A stretch of DNA of 64,000 bases from Streptomyces sp. NBC_00271 (GCF_036178845.1 NZ_CP108070.1:10540001-10604000), one strand, 5' to 3'. Counted from the first letter of the stretch, positions 32,948 to 42,613 are shown. The notes: generated from the letters alone by a model not told the origin. Made by a program: numbers and translations.

Positions 32948-33726
32948 TCAGCTCAGTGCCTGGACTGCGTAGCGGACGCCGATACCGAGAGGGAATGCCG
33001 AGCAGGAGACGGAGTGCGGTTACGGGCAGCCGGGGCTGGAGGCGGGCGCCGAGGCAGCCGCCCACCAGTCCTCCCAGCCCGTCCGTGAGACCAAGAAGCC
33101 AATGCGGAGCGATGTCGCCCGTGGTGGTCATGGCCAGCACGGCGTAGGCGCCTGCGTCTACAACAGGCGTGACAAAGGTGGAGGCCGGAGCGGCAGGCGC
33201 GACCGCAGCTATCGGCACTCCGGGGCCCACCAGCATCGGGCCGAGCAGGGAGCCGCCGCCGATCCCGTAGATTCCCCCGGTGACCCCGACGGCTGCGGCC
33301 GGCGCGACGGTGGCACGGGACGAGGACTGGGCGGCAGCGGGGTGGATACGGGCCGGGCGCACCGTGCACCAGCACAGCCAGCGGCGACAGCAGAACGCCG
33401 ATGAACAGACGGAACACGCGCGGGCCAGGGACGGCGAACACCCGGATCACCGTGCCCAGGACCACCACCGGCACGGTGCCAGCGATCAGCAGGCGGGCCG
33501 GCGGCCCGCCCAGCCGTCCCGCCTTGTGGCAACGCGGCAGGGCACCGGGGCCGGCAACGACGTTGAACAGCAGGTTCGTCGGAGTCACCGCTGGACTGGG
33601 CACCTCTAGGATGCTGACCTGCACGGGCAGCAGGAACACAGCGCCGGAAACGCCCGCCGGCGCAGTGGCCACCGATTGCAGCAACCCGGCGGTGAAGGCG
33701 AACAGCACGGTCGACCACGTCGCCAC
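32948..33726 (-). pseudogene. TauE/SafE-type permease, frameshifted twice
   Basis: The GTG at 33726 follows GGAGGGA and reads VATWSTVLFAFTAGLLQSVA to RVFRLFIGVLLSPLAVLV. After a shift near 33340 the family sequence resumes (AVGVTGGIYGIGGGSLLGPM, VVDAGAYAVLAMTTTGDIAP), including the GIGGG loop. A second shift near 32990 gives the ending LGIGVRYAVQALS and a stop at 32948. Together the pieces make a complete sulfite/organosulfur exporter-like (TSUP) protein of about 258 residues. The gene is inactive unless the shifts are sequence errors. Confidence 0.8.
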
Positions 33727-33855
33727 AGGCTCCCTCCGAGGCTCGTTGCCCCAGTATCGGGACCGGGCCCGGCCGGCGCGGTCAACCCGTTCCTCGGCAA
33801 TGCCGAGGAACGGCAACGCGACCGGTGGGCCCGTCCAGGTGGCACGAGGAGAACG

Positions 33856-35481
33856 TCAGGCCTTGTAGGCCACGTTCGCCATCATTCCGGCCTCGCCGTG
33901 GTAGGCGTTGTGGCAGTGCATCATCCACTGGCCCGGGTTGTCGGCGTTGAGGAACACGGACACCGTCTTCTTGGGCAGCACGATCGTGGTGTCCTTGCGC
34001 GGCCCGGAGGTTCCGAGCTGGTACGTGTGGCCGTGCAGGTGCATCGGGTGCCACATCTCGGTCGTGTTGACGAAGTCGAGCCGTACCCGCTGGCCCTCCT
34101 CGATGACGATCGGGTGCGCCTCGGGATTCTTCATGTCGAACGGCGTGCCGTTGATGGCCCAGTTGTACTTCATCATGTTGCCGGTCAGCTTGATCTGGTG
34201 CGTGACGTCGGTCTTCGAGGACTTGAGACGCACATCGTCGGCGGCCCGCAGCTGGGACGCCGTCATGATCATGCCGTCGAGTTCCCGCGGACGGACGGAT
34301 GCCTTGGGTGCGCTTCCGGAGCCTGTGCGCATCAGGGCCAGGCCGTTGGCGTTCTTGCCCTCGGCCAGGGCGGCGAGCGGGAAGACGCCGTCGCCGAGGG
34401 TGACGAGGACGTCGTAGCGTTCGCCCATGCCGACCAGCAGGGCGTCCACTTCCTGGTGCTGGACGGGGAAGCCGTCGGTGTGGGTGATGGTCAGTTTGTG
34501 GCCGCCGAGGGCGACCCGGTAGGCGGTGTCCGAGCCGGCGTTGATGATGCGCAGCCGTACCTTCTTGCCGGGCTTGCCGGTGTAGACATCCGGGTCGGTG
34601 GCCACGCGGCCGTTGATCAGGTGGTGCGGGTATTTCACGTCACCGGCGTCGCCGCCGAGCAGGCTGCTGGTGGCGCCCATGAGCATGAACTTCTTGGACA
34701 TGCCGCCGGAGGAGGCGGAGGCCGAGGCGGAACCGCCCATGTCCATCCCGCCCATGTCACCCATGCTGTCCGAACTGCTGGGGCTCGGGCTGCTGCTCAT
34801 GTCCATGCCGCTCATGTCGGCCATGCCCAGCTTGAGCTCGGAGAAGACCTCGTTGGGGGTGCCGGTGACGCCATCGACCCAATCGTCGAGAAGGACGACC
34901 CACTCGTCGTCGTACGACAGGGGCTCCTTGGGGTCCTCGACGATCAGCGGGGCGTACAGGCCACGGTCGAGCTGGACGCCGACATGGGGGTGGAAGAAGT
35001 ACGTACCCGGGGCGTCGGCGATGAACCTGTAGGTGAAGGTGGATCCGGCCCGGACCGCGGTCTGTGTGGCCGGGGGCACGCCGTCCATGTCGTTGCGCAG
35101 GGCGATGCCGTGCCAGTGGATCGACGTGGCCGTCTTGTTCGGGAGCTGGTTGGACAGCTCGGCTATCAGAGTGTCGCCGACGGAGAGGCGTACCTCCTTG
35201 CCCGGCGTACGGCCGTCGAAGGCCCAGGTCTTGGGCATGACGCCGCCGCCCAGGTCGATCATCGCGGGTGACGCGGTCAGGGTGAGCTTCCGCTGCCGTC
35301 CACTGCTCGTGCGCTTCTTCTCGGCGGCGGCGACCGCCGAGGCGGTCGGGCTGACCAGGGCGTTGCCGCTGCCGCTGCCGGATCCGGTGTTACCGGAGCC
35401 GCCATTGCAGGCGGCGAGGGCGCCGGTTCCGGCGGCTCCGAGCCCGGCGAGCAGGACGGAGCGGCGGTTGATGCTGTTCAT
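33856..35481 (-). CDS. Tat-exported multicopper oxidase
   Basis: The protein is 541 aa. The N-terminus MNSINRRSVLLAGLGAAGTG is a twin-arginine signal, followed by AACN, a possible lipobox. All four copper-ligand clusters are present: IHWHG, FFHPHVG, HPMHLHGH and MMHCHNAYHGEAGM. The middle has a Met/Asp/Ser-rich insert (MSGMDMSSSPSPSS, GDMGGMDMGG) like the copper-buffering loops of CueO-type enzymes. It likely oxidises Cu(I) to Cu(II) outside the membrane. It shares the divergent control region to its right with the DUF6153-like gene in the same direction. Confidence 0.95.
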   Translation of the reverse strand: MNSINRRSVLLAGLGAAGTGALAACNGGSGNTGSGSGSGNALVSPTASAVAAAEKKRTSSGRQRKLTLTASPAMIDLGGGVMPKTWAFDGRTPGKEVRLSVGDTLIAELSNQLPNKTATSIHWHGIALRNDMDGVPPATQTAVRAGSTFTYRFIADAPGTYFFHPHVGVQLDRGLYAPLIVEDPKEPLSYDDEWVVLLDDWVDGVTGTPNEVFSELKLGMADMSGMDMSSSPSPSSSDSMGDMGGMDMGGSASASASSGGMSKKFMLMGATSSLLGGDAGDVKYPHHLINGRVATDPDVYTGKPGKKVRLRIINAGSDTAYRVALGGHKLTITHTDGFPVQHQEVDALLVGMGERYDVLVTLGDGVFPLAALAEGKNANGLALMRTGSGSAPKASVRPRELDGMIMTASQLRAADDVRLKSSKTDVTHQIKLTGNMMKYNWAINGTPFDMKNPEAHPIVIEEGQRVRLDFVNTTEMWHPMHLHGHTYQLGTSGPRKDTTIVLPKKTVSVFLNADNPGQWMMHCHNAYHGEAGMMANVAYKA

Positions 35482-35556
35482 GACGTGGTGTCCTCTGTGT
35501 CGTAACTGCCGATGTGGTCGCGGAGGGACGGCACATCGCGCGCCGTCCGGCGCGGC

Positions 35557-35985
35557 CTAAATGCGCAGTTGAGAGAGGACGGACAGATCGGGCGGAGCTC
35601 TGCTCGCCACGGAGCCCGGTGCGCGTCGGGACAAGGCCCTCAGGAGATCGGCCGAGGCGTCGAACGCGCTCTGCCCCGGTATGGCGAGATGCACGGTGGT
35701 GACGCTCGCCGAGCTGCAGTGCTGCATGCCTGGCGTGGCGCATCCGCCGTCGTTGAGATTGTGTGTGGATGCGTCCGAGACGGACGACGCCGTGCCGTCC
35801 GGCAGCACGTGAGCGTCATGGGCTGCGCCCGGCATGGCCGCGTGGGCCGTGGCCGGCATCGGCGAGTCGGTCATCCCGGATATCTCATGGTGAACGAGCA
35901 CGGCCAGCGCGACGCACAGGGTGAGGAGCACCCCGTACGCCCAGCGAACGGCTGAACCGCCGCTGCGCGCTGTCCGTATCCCCAT
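35557..35985 (-). CDS. Small secreted Met/His-rich protein (DUF6153-like)
   Basis: The protein is 142 aa. The ATG at 35985 has GGAG five bases upstream (AAGGTGGAGCTC), preferred over an ATG eight codons earlier. One membrane/signal helix (WAYGVLLTLCVALAVLV) is followed by a Met/His/Ala-rich segment (MTDSPMPATAHAAMPGAAHD) and GGCATPGMQHCSS. These residues fit a periplasmic-side copper binder. It is the first gene of an operon with the multicopper oxidase, with a CsoR-type box 46 bp upstream of its start. Confidence 0.7.
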   Translation of the reverse strand: MGIRTARSGGSAVRWAYGVLLTLCVALAVLVHHEISGMTDSPMPATAHAAMPGAAHDAHVLPDGTASSVSDASTHNLNDGGCATPGMQHCSSASVTTVHLAIPGQSAFDASADLLRALSRRAPGSVASRAPPDLSVLSQLRI

Positions 35986-36030
35986 GAGCTCCACCTTCAC
36001 CGTGTGCACCGCGAGCCGGAGTCGCTATCT

Positions 36031-36045
36031 TACCCCCCGGGGGTA
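36031..36045. promoter_or_regulatory. CsoR-type copper operator
   Basis: TACCCCC-C-GGGGGTA is a perfect inverted repeat with a one-base centre, upstream of the DUF6153-like / multicopper-oxidase genes on the minus strand. It matches the G/C-tract with flanking TA that CsoR repressors recognise, and it is the same design as the box at 37476. Confidence 0.8.
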
Positions 36046-36131
36046 CTGGCCTTCGTGTCGCAGGTGCTGCGTGGACTCGCCCGTAGGGGCATGTGAAGCA
36101 GGGAACCACGAAGGGCCGCCGATCGTCTACG

Positions 36132-36148
36132 AATAACCTTAGGTTATT
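36132..36148. promoter_or_regulatory. AATAACCT-T-AGGTTATT palindrome
   Basis: This is a perfect 8-bp inverted repeat with a one-base centre, 22 bp upstream of the L,D-transpeptidase start. It is among the most AT-rich spots in the region. CCTTAGG/CCTAA-type motifs also occur near 42614 and 44755, so a shared regulator is possible. Confidence 0.6.
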
Positions 36149-36169
36149 AGGGAATGAAGAGGGGGTCCC

Positions 36170-37384
36170 ATGCGACAGCGCCCGACACCACGGCCCGTCC
36201 GCCGGATTGTGCAACCGCTCGCGCTTGCCGCGTCCGCCGTCGTTGTCCTCGCCGCGTGCAGCACCGGCGGCAAGTCGAACAGCGGCACGAACGCGTCAGC
36301 GGACGACGGCAAGAACGCCGGACCGGCCGCGATAGCCGTGGAGCCCGGCGACGCGAACGCCAGGGTGCCGGTCAGCCAGAAGGTGACGGTGCGCGCCCGG
36401 GGCGGCTCCCTGTCGTCCGTCGAGGTCGGCTCGCCCGGCCCGGGCACACTCTCCGGCACTTGGTCGAAGGGCAAGTCCGTGTGGACCTCCACGACCCCAC
36501 TCGCCCCTGGCGCCACGTACACGGTGAAAGCCAACGGCAAGACGTCCGGCGGGGCGGCCCTCAACAAGACCGCCTCCTTCACCACCGAGGCGGCGAAGGA
36601 CACCTTCGTCGGCGAGTACTACCCCGACAAGGGTGCGAAGGTCGGCGTCGCGATGCCGGTGTCGATCACCTTCAACAAGCCGATCCGCGACAAGGCGGTG
36701 GTGGAGCGGAAACTCAAGGTCACCGCTTCACCCGCGGTCGCGGGCGCCTGGAGCTGGATGAAGGACCGCAACGGCAAGGATCGCATCGACTTCCGGCCTG
36801 AGAAGTACTGGAAGTCCGGCACCGCCGTCACCCTGACCATGGACCTCGCGGGCGTGGACGCGGGCGGCGGCGTGTATGGCACCCAGCAGCGCGTCGTGAC
36901 CTTCACCATCGGCGACGCCGTGACCAGCACCGTCGACGTCGGCAAGAAGACCATGACGGTGGCGAAGAACGGCAGGACGCTCCGAACTCTGAAGATCTCG
37001 TCCGGCAAGAAGGGCTTCGAGACCTGGAACGGCACCATGGTCGTGCTGAGCAAGGTGCCGACGATCCGCATGAACTCCCGGACGGTCGGCATCTTCGGCC
37101 CCGAGGCGTACAACCTCGGCTCGGTGAAGTGGGACGTGCAACTCACCACGTCCGGCACGTATGTGCATGCGGCGCCGTGGAACGCGGGCAAGTTCGGCGT
37201 GGTCAACGGCAGTCACGGGTGTATCGGCATGAGTACGAGTGACGCCAACCGGTTCTACGACCAGGTCCACCTCGGCGACCCGGTCACCGTGGTCAACTCC
37301 GTCGACACCGTGGCGGTCAACAACGGCTACGGCGACTGGAACGTCGACTGGGCCACCTGGAGGAAGGGCAGCGCCCTGGACTGA
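36170..37384 (+). CDS. L,D-transpeptidase lipoprotein
   Basis: The protein is 404 aa. The signal peptide ends in a lipobox (VVLAAC). Two Ig-like domains (about 50-145 and 150-255) precede a YkuD catalytic domain with the motif SHGCIGM, nucleophile C351, and HAAPWNAGKFG. The layout is that of LdtMt2-type enzymes that make 3-3 peptidoglycan cross-links, resistant to most beta-lactams. It sits between two CsoR boxes in the copper block and has its own palindrome at 36132. Cell-wall remodelling under metal stress is an attractive but untested role. Confidence 0.93.
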   Translation: MRQRPTPRPVRRIVQPLALAASAVVVLAACSTGGKSNSGTNASADDGKNAGPAAIAVEPGDANARVPVSQKVTVRARGGSLSSVEVGSPGPGTLSGTWSKGKSVWTSTTPLAPGATYTVKANGKTSGGAALNKTASFTTEAAKDTFVGEYYPDKGAKVGVAMPVSITFNKPIRDKAVVERKLKVTASPAVAGAWSWMKDRNGKDRIDFRPEKYWKSGTAVTLTMDLAGVDAGGGVYGTQQRVVTFTIGDAVTSTVDVGKKTMTVAKNGRTLRTLKISSGKKGFETWNGTMVVLSKVPTIRMNSRTVGIFGPEAYNLGSVKWDVQLTTSGTYVHAAPWNAGKFGVVNGSHGCIGMSTSDANRFYDQVHLGDPVTVVNSVDTVAVNNGYGDWNVDWATWRKGSALD

Positions 37385-37475
37385 CACGCCGGTTTCGATG
37401 CGCCCGCTCCGGCGTTCACTCTCCTCGGACTCGGAGGTGTGGCCGGGTCCATATGAACAGAGCCACAGCTAGGGA

Positions 37476-37492
37476 ATACCCCCAGGGGGTAT
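37476..37492. promoter_or_regulatory. CsoR-type copper operator (copZ-copA)
   Basis: ATACCCCC-A-GGGGGTAT is a perfect 8-bp inverted repeat with a one-base centre, about 80 bp upstream of the copZ start. It matches the consensus of CsoR operators controlling copZ-copA operons in actinobacteria. Confidence 0.88.
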
Positions 37493-37573
37493 ATGGTTGG
37501 CATGGCAGGAGGGGACGGGGAACGATGCCGTCCCGGAAAGCTGCACACGTGTCTACACCCTGAGGAAGAAGCC

Positions 37574-37855
37574 ATGACCACCGAGACGAACTCCGGTTCC
37601 TGCGGCTCCGGCGCCGGTGCCACGGTCGACGTCCGCGGCGTCGGCATCACTACCGTCTACCAGGTGTCCGGCATGACCTGCGGCCACTGCGAGAACGCCG
37701 TCTCCCAGGAGATCTCGGCGCTGGACGACGTCACCGCGGTCACCGCCGTCGCCAAGACCGGCGAGGTGACCGTCACATCCACCGCCGCGCTCGACGAAGA
37801 GGCCGTCCGCGCCGCTGTCGACGAGGCCGGCTACGAGCTCGTCGGCCGAGCCTGA
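37574..37855 (+). CDS. copZ: Copper chaperone CopZ-like
   Basis: The protein is 93 aa. The ATG at 37574 follows GAGGAAGAAGCC. The heavy-metal-associated domain has the Cu(I) site MTCGHC with C36 and C39, and a ferredoxin-like fold pattern ending [11 protein letters not shown]. The first about 25 residues are an extra Ser/Gly tail with one Cys. It carries Cu(I) in the cytosol to the N-terminal domain of CopA, whose gene follows by 112 bp. It is controlled by the CsoR box at 37476 (inference). Confidence 0.95.
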   Translation: MTTETNSGSCGSGAGATVDVRGVGITTVYQVSGMTCGHCENAVSQEISALDDVTAVTAVAKTGEVTVTSTAALDEEAVRAAVDEAGYELVGRA

Positions 37856-37967
37856 CGACTCCGTCGGGGCCTCACCCCCCGGCAACGCGAGTTCCCTCCC
37901 AGAGCCGTGGCATACCGCTCCGCTGATACGGACGCCGTACGTCCTGGCTTACCCAGGAGAAACGCCC

Positions 37968-40253
37968 ATGACCAGCACCGCTCCCGAAAAGGCAGTCCCC
38001 GAAACGGCGCCCGCGCCCGCCCACGCGGTCGAACTCTCCATCGGCGGTATGACCTGCGCCTCGTGCGCCGCCCGCATCGAGAAGAAGCTCAACCGCCTGG
38101 ACGGCGTCACTGCGACCGTCAACTTCGCTACCGAGAAGGCGAAGGTCTCGTACCCGGCGGCCGTCGACATCGCCGACCTCATCGCCACCGTCGAGAAGAC
38201 CGGCTACACCGCCGAGGAGCCGCCCCCGCCAGCCTCCACCACCGCCGACGTGCGCGAGGGCGAGGCCGCCCCGTCCGTCGCGGACGGGGAGCCGCTGTCC
38301 CTGCGGCAGCGCCTCTACGTGTCACTCGTGCTCACCGCGCCCGTCGTCCTGATGGCGATGGTGCCGTCCTTGCAGTTCGACAACTGGCAGTGGCTGTCGC
38401 TGACGCTCGCCGCACCGGTCGTGGTCTGGGGCGCCTTCCCCTTCCACAAGGCCGCCTGGACGAACGCCCGGCACGGCGCCGCGACCATGGACACGTTGGT
38501 GTCGATCGGCACGCTCGCCGCGTTCGGCTGGTCGCTGTGGGCACTGTTCTTCGGGCACGCCGGGATGCCGGGCATGCGGCACGCCTTCGAGCTCACCGTC
38601 TCCCGTACGGACGGCTCCTCCTCCATCTACCTGGAGGCCGCTGCCGGGGTGACCGCCTTCATCCTCGCCGGGCGTTACCTGGAGGCGAAGTCCAAGCGCA
38701 AGGCGGGTGCGGCGCTGCGGGCGCTGCTGGAGCTGGGCGCCAAGGACGTCGCGGTGCTGCGGGGCGGCAAGGAAGTACGCCTCCCTGTCGCCGAGTTGAC
38801 TGTCGGTGACCGCTTCGTCGTACGACCCGGCGAGAAGGTCGCGACCGACGGAACCGTCGTCGAGGGCGCCTCGGCGGTCGACGCCTCCATGCTGACCGGC
38901 GAGTCCCTGCCGGTGGACGTGACGGTCGGCGACGCCGTGACCGGGGCGACCGTGAACGCGGGCGGTCGGCTCATCGTCGAGGCGACCCGCGTCGGTTCGG
39001 ACACGCAGCTCGGGCGGATGGCGAGGCTGGTGGAGGACGCCCAGAACGGCAAGGCCGAGGTGCAGCGCCTCGCCGACCGGATCTCGGCCGTCTTTGTTCC
39101 CGTCGTCATCCTCATCGCGTTCGGCACCCTGCTGACCTGGCTGCTTGTGACCGGTGACGTCACTTCTGCGTTCACGGCCGCGGTCGCGGTGCTGATTATC
39201 GCCTGCCCCTGCGCGCTCGGTCTGGCCACGCCGACCGCCCTCATGGTCGGCACGGGCCGGGGCGCCCAGCTCGGCATCCTCATCAAGGGCCCCGAGGTAC
39301 TGGAGTCCACGCACCGTGTCGACGCCGTCGTCCTGGACAAGACCGGAACGGTGACCACGGGCCGGATGCGCATTCAGGACGTCTTCACCGCACCGGGCGT
39401 GGACGAGAACGAACTGCTGAAGCTGGCGGGCGCGTTGGAGCACGCCTCTGAGCACCCCATCGCGCAGGCGATCGCGGCTGGCGCCGTCGAGCGGGCCGGA
39501 AGCCTTCCCGTGCCGGAGAACTTCGAGAACAACGCCGGGCTCGGCGTGCAGGGAGTGGTGGACGGTCACGCTGTGCTCGTCGGCCGCGAGAGGCTCCTCA
39601 AGGAGTGGGTCATCGAGCTGCCCCGGGAGCTGGCCGAGGCCAAGGCCGCAGCGGAGGCCGAGGGGCGTACGGCCGTCGCCGTCGCCTGGGACGGTGAGGC
39701 GCGCGGTGTTCTCACGGTCGCCGACGCGATTAAGGAGACGAGCGCCGAGGCGGTGGCCGATCTGCGCAGGCTCGGTCTTAAGCCCGTCCTGCTGACCGGC
39801 GACAACCAGCTCGTAGCCGAGTCCGTGGGCAGGTCCGTCGGCATTGACGAGGTGATCGCCGAAGTCCTGCCCGAGGACAAGGTGAGCGTGGTCAAGCGGC
39901 TGCAGGACGAGGGCCGTACGGTCGCGATGGTCGGCGACGGCGTCAACGACGCGGCCGCGCTCGCCACCGCCGACCTGGGTCTTGCCATGGGAACCGGCAC
40001 CGACGCGGCCATAGAGGCCGGCGACCTGACCCTCGTACGCGGCGACCTTCGCGTCGCCGCCGACGCGATCCGCCTTTCCCGCAGGACCCTCGCCACCATC
40101 AAGGGCAACCTCTTCTGGGCCTTCGGCTACAACGTCGCAGCCCTGCCGCTGGCCGCCTTCGGGATGCTCAACCCGATGATCGCGGGCGCCGCGATGGCCT
40201 TCTCCTCGGTCTTCGTCGTGACCAACAGCCTGCGACTGCGGTCCTTCAAGTAG
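37968..40253 (+). CDS. copA: Copper-exporting P1B-type ATPase CopA
   Basis: The protein is 761 aa. It has one N-terminal metal-binding domain with MTCASC (C30/C33), eight membrane helices, the Cu(I) translocation motif CPC in [10 protein letters not shown], the phosphorylation site [11 protein letters not shown] in EHASEHPIA, and the hinge [10 protein letters not shown]. These are the hallmarks of the Cu+ ATPase subgroup. It pumps cytosolic Cu(I) outward. It is co-regulated with copZ, and its 3' end faces the cyclodipeptide synthase gene across 73 bp. Confidence 0.96.
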   Translation: MTSTAPEKAVPETAPAPAHAVELSIGGMTCASCAARIEKKLNRLDGVTATVNFATEKAKVSYPAAVDIADLIATVEKTGYTAEEPPPPASTTADVREGEAAPSVADGEPLSLRQRLYVSLVLTAPVVLMAMVPSLQFDNWQWLSLTLAAPVVVWGAFPFHKAAWTNARHGAATMDTLVSIGTLAAFGWSLWALFFGHAGMPGMRHAFELTVSRTDGSSSIYLEAAAGVTAFILAGRYLEAKSKRKAGAALRALLELGAKDVAVLRGGKEVRLPVAELTVGDRFVVRPGEKVATDGTVVEGASAVDASMLTGESLPVDVTVGDAVTGATVNAGGRLIVEATRVGSDTQLGRMARLVEDAQNGKAEVQRLADRISAVFVPVVILIAFGTLLTWLLVTGDVTSAFTAAVAVLIIACPCALGLATPTALMVGTGRGAQLGILIKGPEVLESTHRVDAVVLDKTGTVTTGRMRIQDVFTAPGVDENELLKLAGALEHASEHPIAQAIAAGAVERAGSLPVPENFENNAGLGVQGVVDGHAVLVGRERLLKEWVIELPRELAEAKAAAEAEGRTAVAVAWDGEARGVLTVADAIKETSAEAVADLRRLGLKPVLLTGDNQLVAESVGRSVGIDEVIAEVLPEDKVSVVKRLQDEGRTVAMVGDGVNDAAALATADLGLAMGTGTDAAIEAGDLTLVRGDLRVAADAIRLSRRTLATIKGNLFWAFGYNVAALPLAAFGMLNPMIAGAAMAFSSVFVVTNSLRLRSFK

Positions 40254-40326
40254 GTGTGCAGACAGAGAAGTTGATCGAGGCGCCCGGGCGGACAGACCGG
40301 GCGCCTCGTGCACGCGCTGCTCCAGG

Positions 40327-41082
40327 TCATCGTCGCTGCACGGTATCCGGCACATGGACGCCTGGGCGTTGGATTTCTACGGCGCTGTGCAGATGACAGA
40401 AGCCCTGCTCGGGGGCCGGGTGCAGGGCCAGCCGGTGGTGGTACAGGTCGGCCAGCAGCTGCGGGACCTCGTGGTAGCAGAACACCGAGGCGGCCGCGCC
40501 TGCGATGCGCGGGGTGTCCAGGAACAGCGGCAGTTCGGCCAGGAAGTACCGCACCGCGCCCCGCAGCTGTTCTTGCGTGGGCTGCCGGCCGGGCGGCAGT
40601 CGGCGTTTCAGCACCCAGGCCGAGGCGCTCAGGCACGCCTGGGCAAAGCCGGTGTCCTTGCGGAAGCGGTGCTCCTCATGTGCCGTGAGTTCCTCGTAGG
40701 CGGGGTTCGAGGCGAGCGCCTGGCCGTCGAGGAGGTAGGGGCCGGGGTCGAGTACGCCGTTGTCGGCAAGGGCTTTGGTGATCTTGTTGCGGACGTACTG
40801 GCCCTGGCGGCGGGCCTTCCAGGCGGCCTTCTCCGGCGGATAGCCGAGTGCTTCCAGGGTGTGGGCGGCCGCGGTGTCGGGGACGAAGAAGTGCACGTCC
40901 GTGAAGGTGGACAGCCCCCAGCAGACCAGGTCGGCGATCCGTTGGGCGGAGAAGTGGCTGTTGAACGGGCTGATCCCGAGGCACGCGTGGGCGCGGCCCG
41001 CGAAGGCGGTCCGACATTGGGCGGTGAGCGGCTCTGCGCGGATCAGGTCGACAGGCTCGGTGGACACGGACTCGGAGGGCAT
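40327..41082 (-). CDS. Cyclodipeptide synthase (tRNA-dependent, NYH type)
   Basis: The protein is 251 aa. Residues align with AlbC of Streptomyces noursei at an offset of one: S38 and N41 in LGISPFNSHFS (S37, N40), Y179 and E183 in RYFLAELPLF (Y178, E182), and Y203-H204 in FCYHE (Y202, H203). All catalytic and NYH-subgroup residues are thus present. Family members take two aminoacyl-tRNAs and form a cyclic dipeptide through a Ser-linked intermediate. The start at 41082 has GGAG seven bases upstream. No tailoring oxidase, P450 or methyltransferase gene is adjacent. The product cannot be predicted. Confidence 0.9.
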   Translation of the reverse strand: MPSESVSTEPVDLIRAEPLTAQCRTAFAGRAHACLGISPFNSHFSAQRIADLVCWGLSTFTDVHFFVPDTAAAHTLEALGYPPEKAAWKARRQGQYVRNKITKALADNGVLDPGPYLLDGQALASNPAYEELTAHEEHRFRKDTGFAQACLSASAWVLKRRLPPGRQPTQEQLRGAVRYFLAELPLFLDTPRIAGAAASVFCYHEVPQLLADLYHHRLALHPAPEQGFCHLHSAVEIQRPGVHVPDTVQRR

Positions 41083-41219
41083 GGCGGACTCCGGTTGGAC
41101 GAGGAGAGGGGCGTGTCGGTGTACGGCACCGGGCGGACGTGCCGGCTCAGTTCAGCAGCCGAACGCAGGCACTCTGACGGCGGTCCGTGGGGTGGTGAGA
41201 CTGAGGCGTGTGCCTCTCT

Positions 41220-41621
41220 CTACGTACGGATCACGCACAGCTCATAGGAGCCCTCGGAGCCCAGAGCACGCTCCCAGCCCGGAGAGGCATCGAGCGACAC
41301 CGTCGTGGGCGGGGTCCACAGCGGCAGGTCACGGTCGACGCCAGGCACAGGGGTGCGCGGGGCGGGCTCGGCGCGGGAGGCGGGGCACCGGTCGTGGTCG
41401 GACATGCACGAGTGCTCGCCGGTGGACGACGTGTCCCCGGGGGACGCGACCACCACGGTGGCCTCGGCCGAACGGCCCGCGCACGGCTCCGTCATGGCTG
41501 TTCCGGCAGCGGATCCGACGCCGGAGGCGCAGCCCAGGAGCGCGAGTACCAGCAGCAGTACGCCGACCGCGCGGGGGGCGCCCACGCGTGCACGGTCGCG
41601 GGGGAGACGCTGCTGGCGCAT
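41220..41621 (-). CDS. Small secreted protein, Cys/His-containing
   Basis: The protein is 133 aa from the ATG at 41621. A signal segment (AVGVLLLVLALLGCASGVGS) includes a plausible lipobox (LLGC). The mature part has clustered Cys/His (TGEHSCMSDHDRCPA) and an ending GWERALGSEGSYELCVIRT. The family was not identified with confidence; it resembles the DUF6153-like proteins of this region. It precedes the cyclodipeptide synthase on the same strand by 137 bp and may share its transcript. Confidence 0.55.
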   Translation of the reverse strand: MRQQRLPRDRARVGAPRAVGVLLLVLALLGCASGVGSAAGTAMTEPCAGRSAEATVVVASPGDTSSTGEHSCMSDHDRCPASRAEPAPRTPVPGVDRDLPLWTPPTTVSLDASPGWERALGSEGSYELCVIRT

Positions 41622-41786
41622 GAGGCAGTGATGCACCACTTCGTGGGCCAGGGCCAGCGGCACCGCCGAGAGGTCACCCGGATGGCGGACGGTGCGGCGC
41701 GCGGAAGCGCACAACGTTTCCCCGCCACGGGATGCCGATGCGACTCCGACCCGTGCCGAGGCCCTCCGGCGTCGGCGTTGCGGGGC

Positions 41787-42548
41787 TCACAGCGCCAGCT
41801 GGTAGCCCGCGACCCAGTAGCGCAGCAGCCCGGTCAGATACGTCCACGCGCCACTGACCTGCAGAACGCCGACGACCACCAGCATCGCGCCGCCGAAGCG
41901 CATCACGCCCCGCGCGTTGCGGCGAGCGAAACCGAAGGCACGCAGGGCACGGCGGAAGCCGAGGGCGGCTACGAGGAAGGGCAGGCCCAGGCCGACGCTG
42001 TAGACGAAGGCCAGCAGGGCGCCGCGGCCCGCGCTGCCGGTGTTGAAGGACAGGCTCATCACGGCGGCGAGCGTGGGGCCGATGCACGGGGTCCAGCCGA
42101 GGCCGAACATCACCCCGAGAAGCGGGGCCCCGGCCAGGCCCGCCCGTGGGTGGTAGCTGATGCGGAAGGTACGTCCGGCGAAAGGGATGCGCTCGAAGGC
42201 GCCCAGGAAGAGTAGTCCCAGCAGGATCGTCAGCGCGCCCAGGATCCGAGTGATCAGGTCCTGGTATTCGAACAGCGTGTTGCCGACATAGCCGAGCGCG
42301 GCACCGTAGCTCGCGAAGAGGGCGGAGAAGCCGAGGATGAACAGCGCCGTCCCGGCGACCATCCGACCCCGACTTTCGCGCCCCGCCTGCACGTCGGCCG
42401 CCGACATGCCGGTGGCGTACGAGACGTAGCCGGGCACTAGTGGCAGGCAGCAGGGCGAGAAGAACGAGACCGCGCCCGCGAGGAGCGCGAGTGGCGCCGC
42501 CAACAGCAGCGGGCCGCTGGCGACGAGCTCGGATATGCCTTGACTCAC
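41787..42548 (-). CDS. ccdA: CcdA/DsbD-type cytochrome c biogenesis protein
   Basis: The protein is 253 aa with six membrane helices. The two redox cysteines are placed as in CcdA: FFSPCCLPLVPGY in the first helix and WTPCIGPTLA in the fourth. These transfer reducing power from cytosolic thioredoxin to extracytoplasmic thiols. In a copper region it would help repair or metallate secreted thiol proteins. It diverges from the methyltransferase pseudogene; the spacer has an ACCT-ACTA-AGGT motif at 42618. Confidence 0.93.
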   Translation of the reverse strand: MSQGISELVASGPLLLAAPLALLAGAVSFFSPCCLPLVPGYVSYATGMSAADVQAGRESRGRMVAGTALFILGFSALFASYGAALGYVGNTLFEYQDLITRILGALTILLGLLFLGAFERIPFAGRTFRISYHPRAGLAGAPLLGVMFGLGWTPCIGPTLAAVMSLSFNTGSAGRGALLAFVYSVGLGLPFLVAALGFRRALRAFGFARRNARGVMRFGGAMLVVVGVLQVSGAWTYLTGLLRYWVAGYQLAL

Positions 42549-42613
42549 GGACGGCCTCCAGGGCAGGGGGTAGGGGACGCGGCGCCATGTCGGGCGGCCC
42601 GAGCGAGCGTATT

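Noticed and set aside
38322..40355. A 677-codon minus-strand frame
   Set aside because: It is antisense to copA, with repetitive Gly/Asp/Arg sequence and no supporting start.
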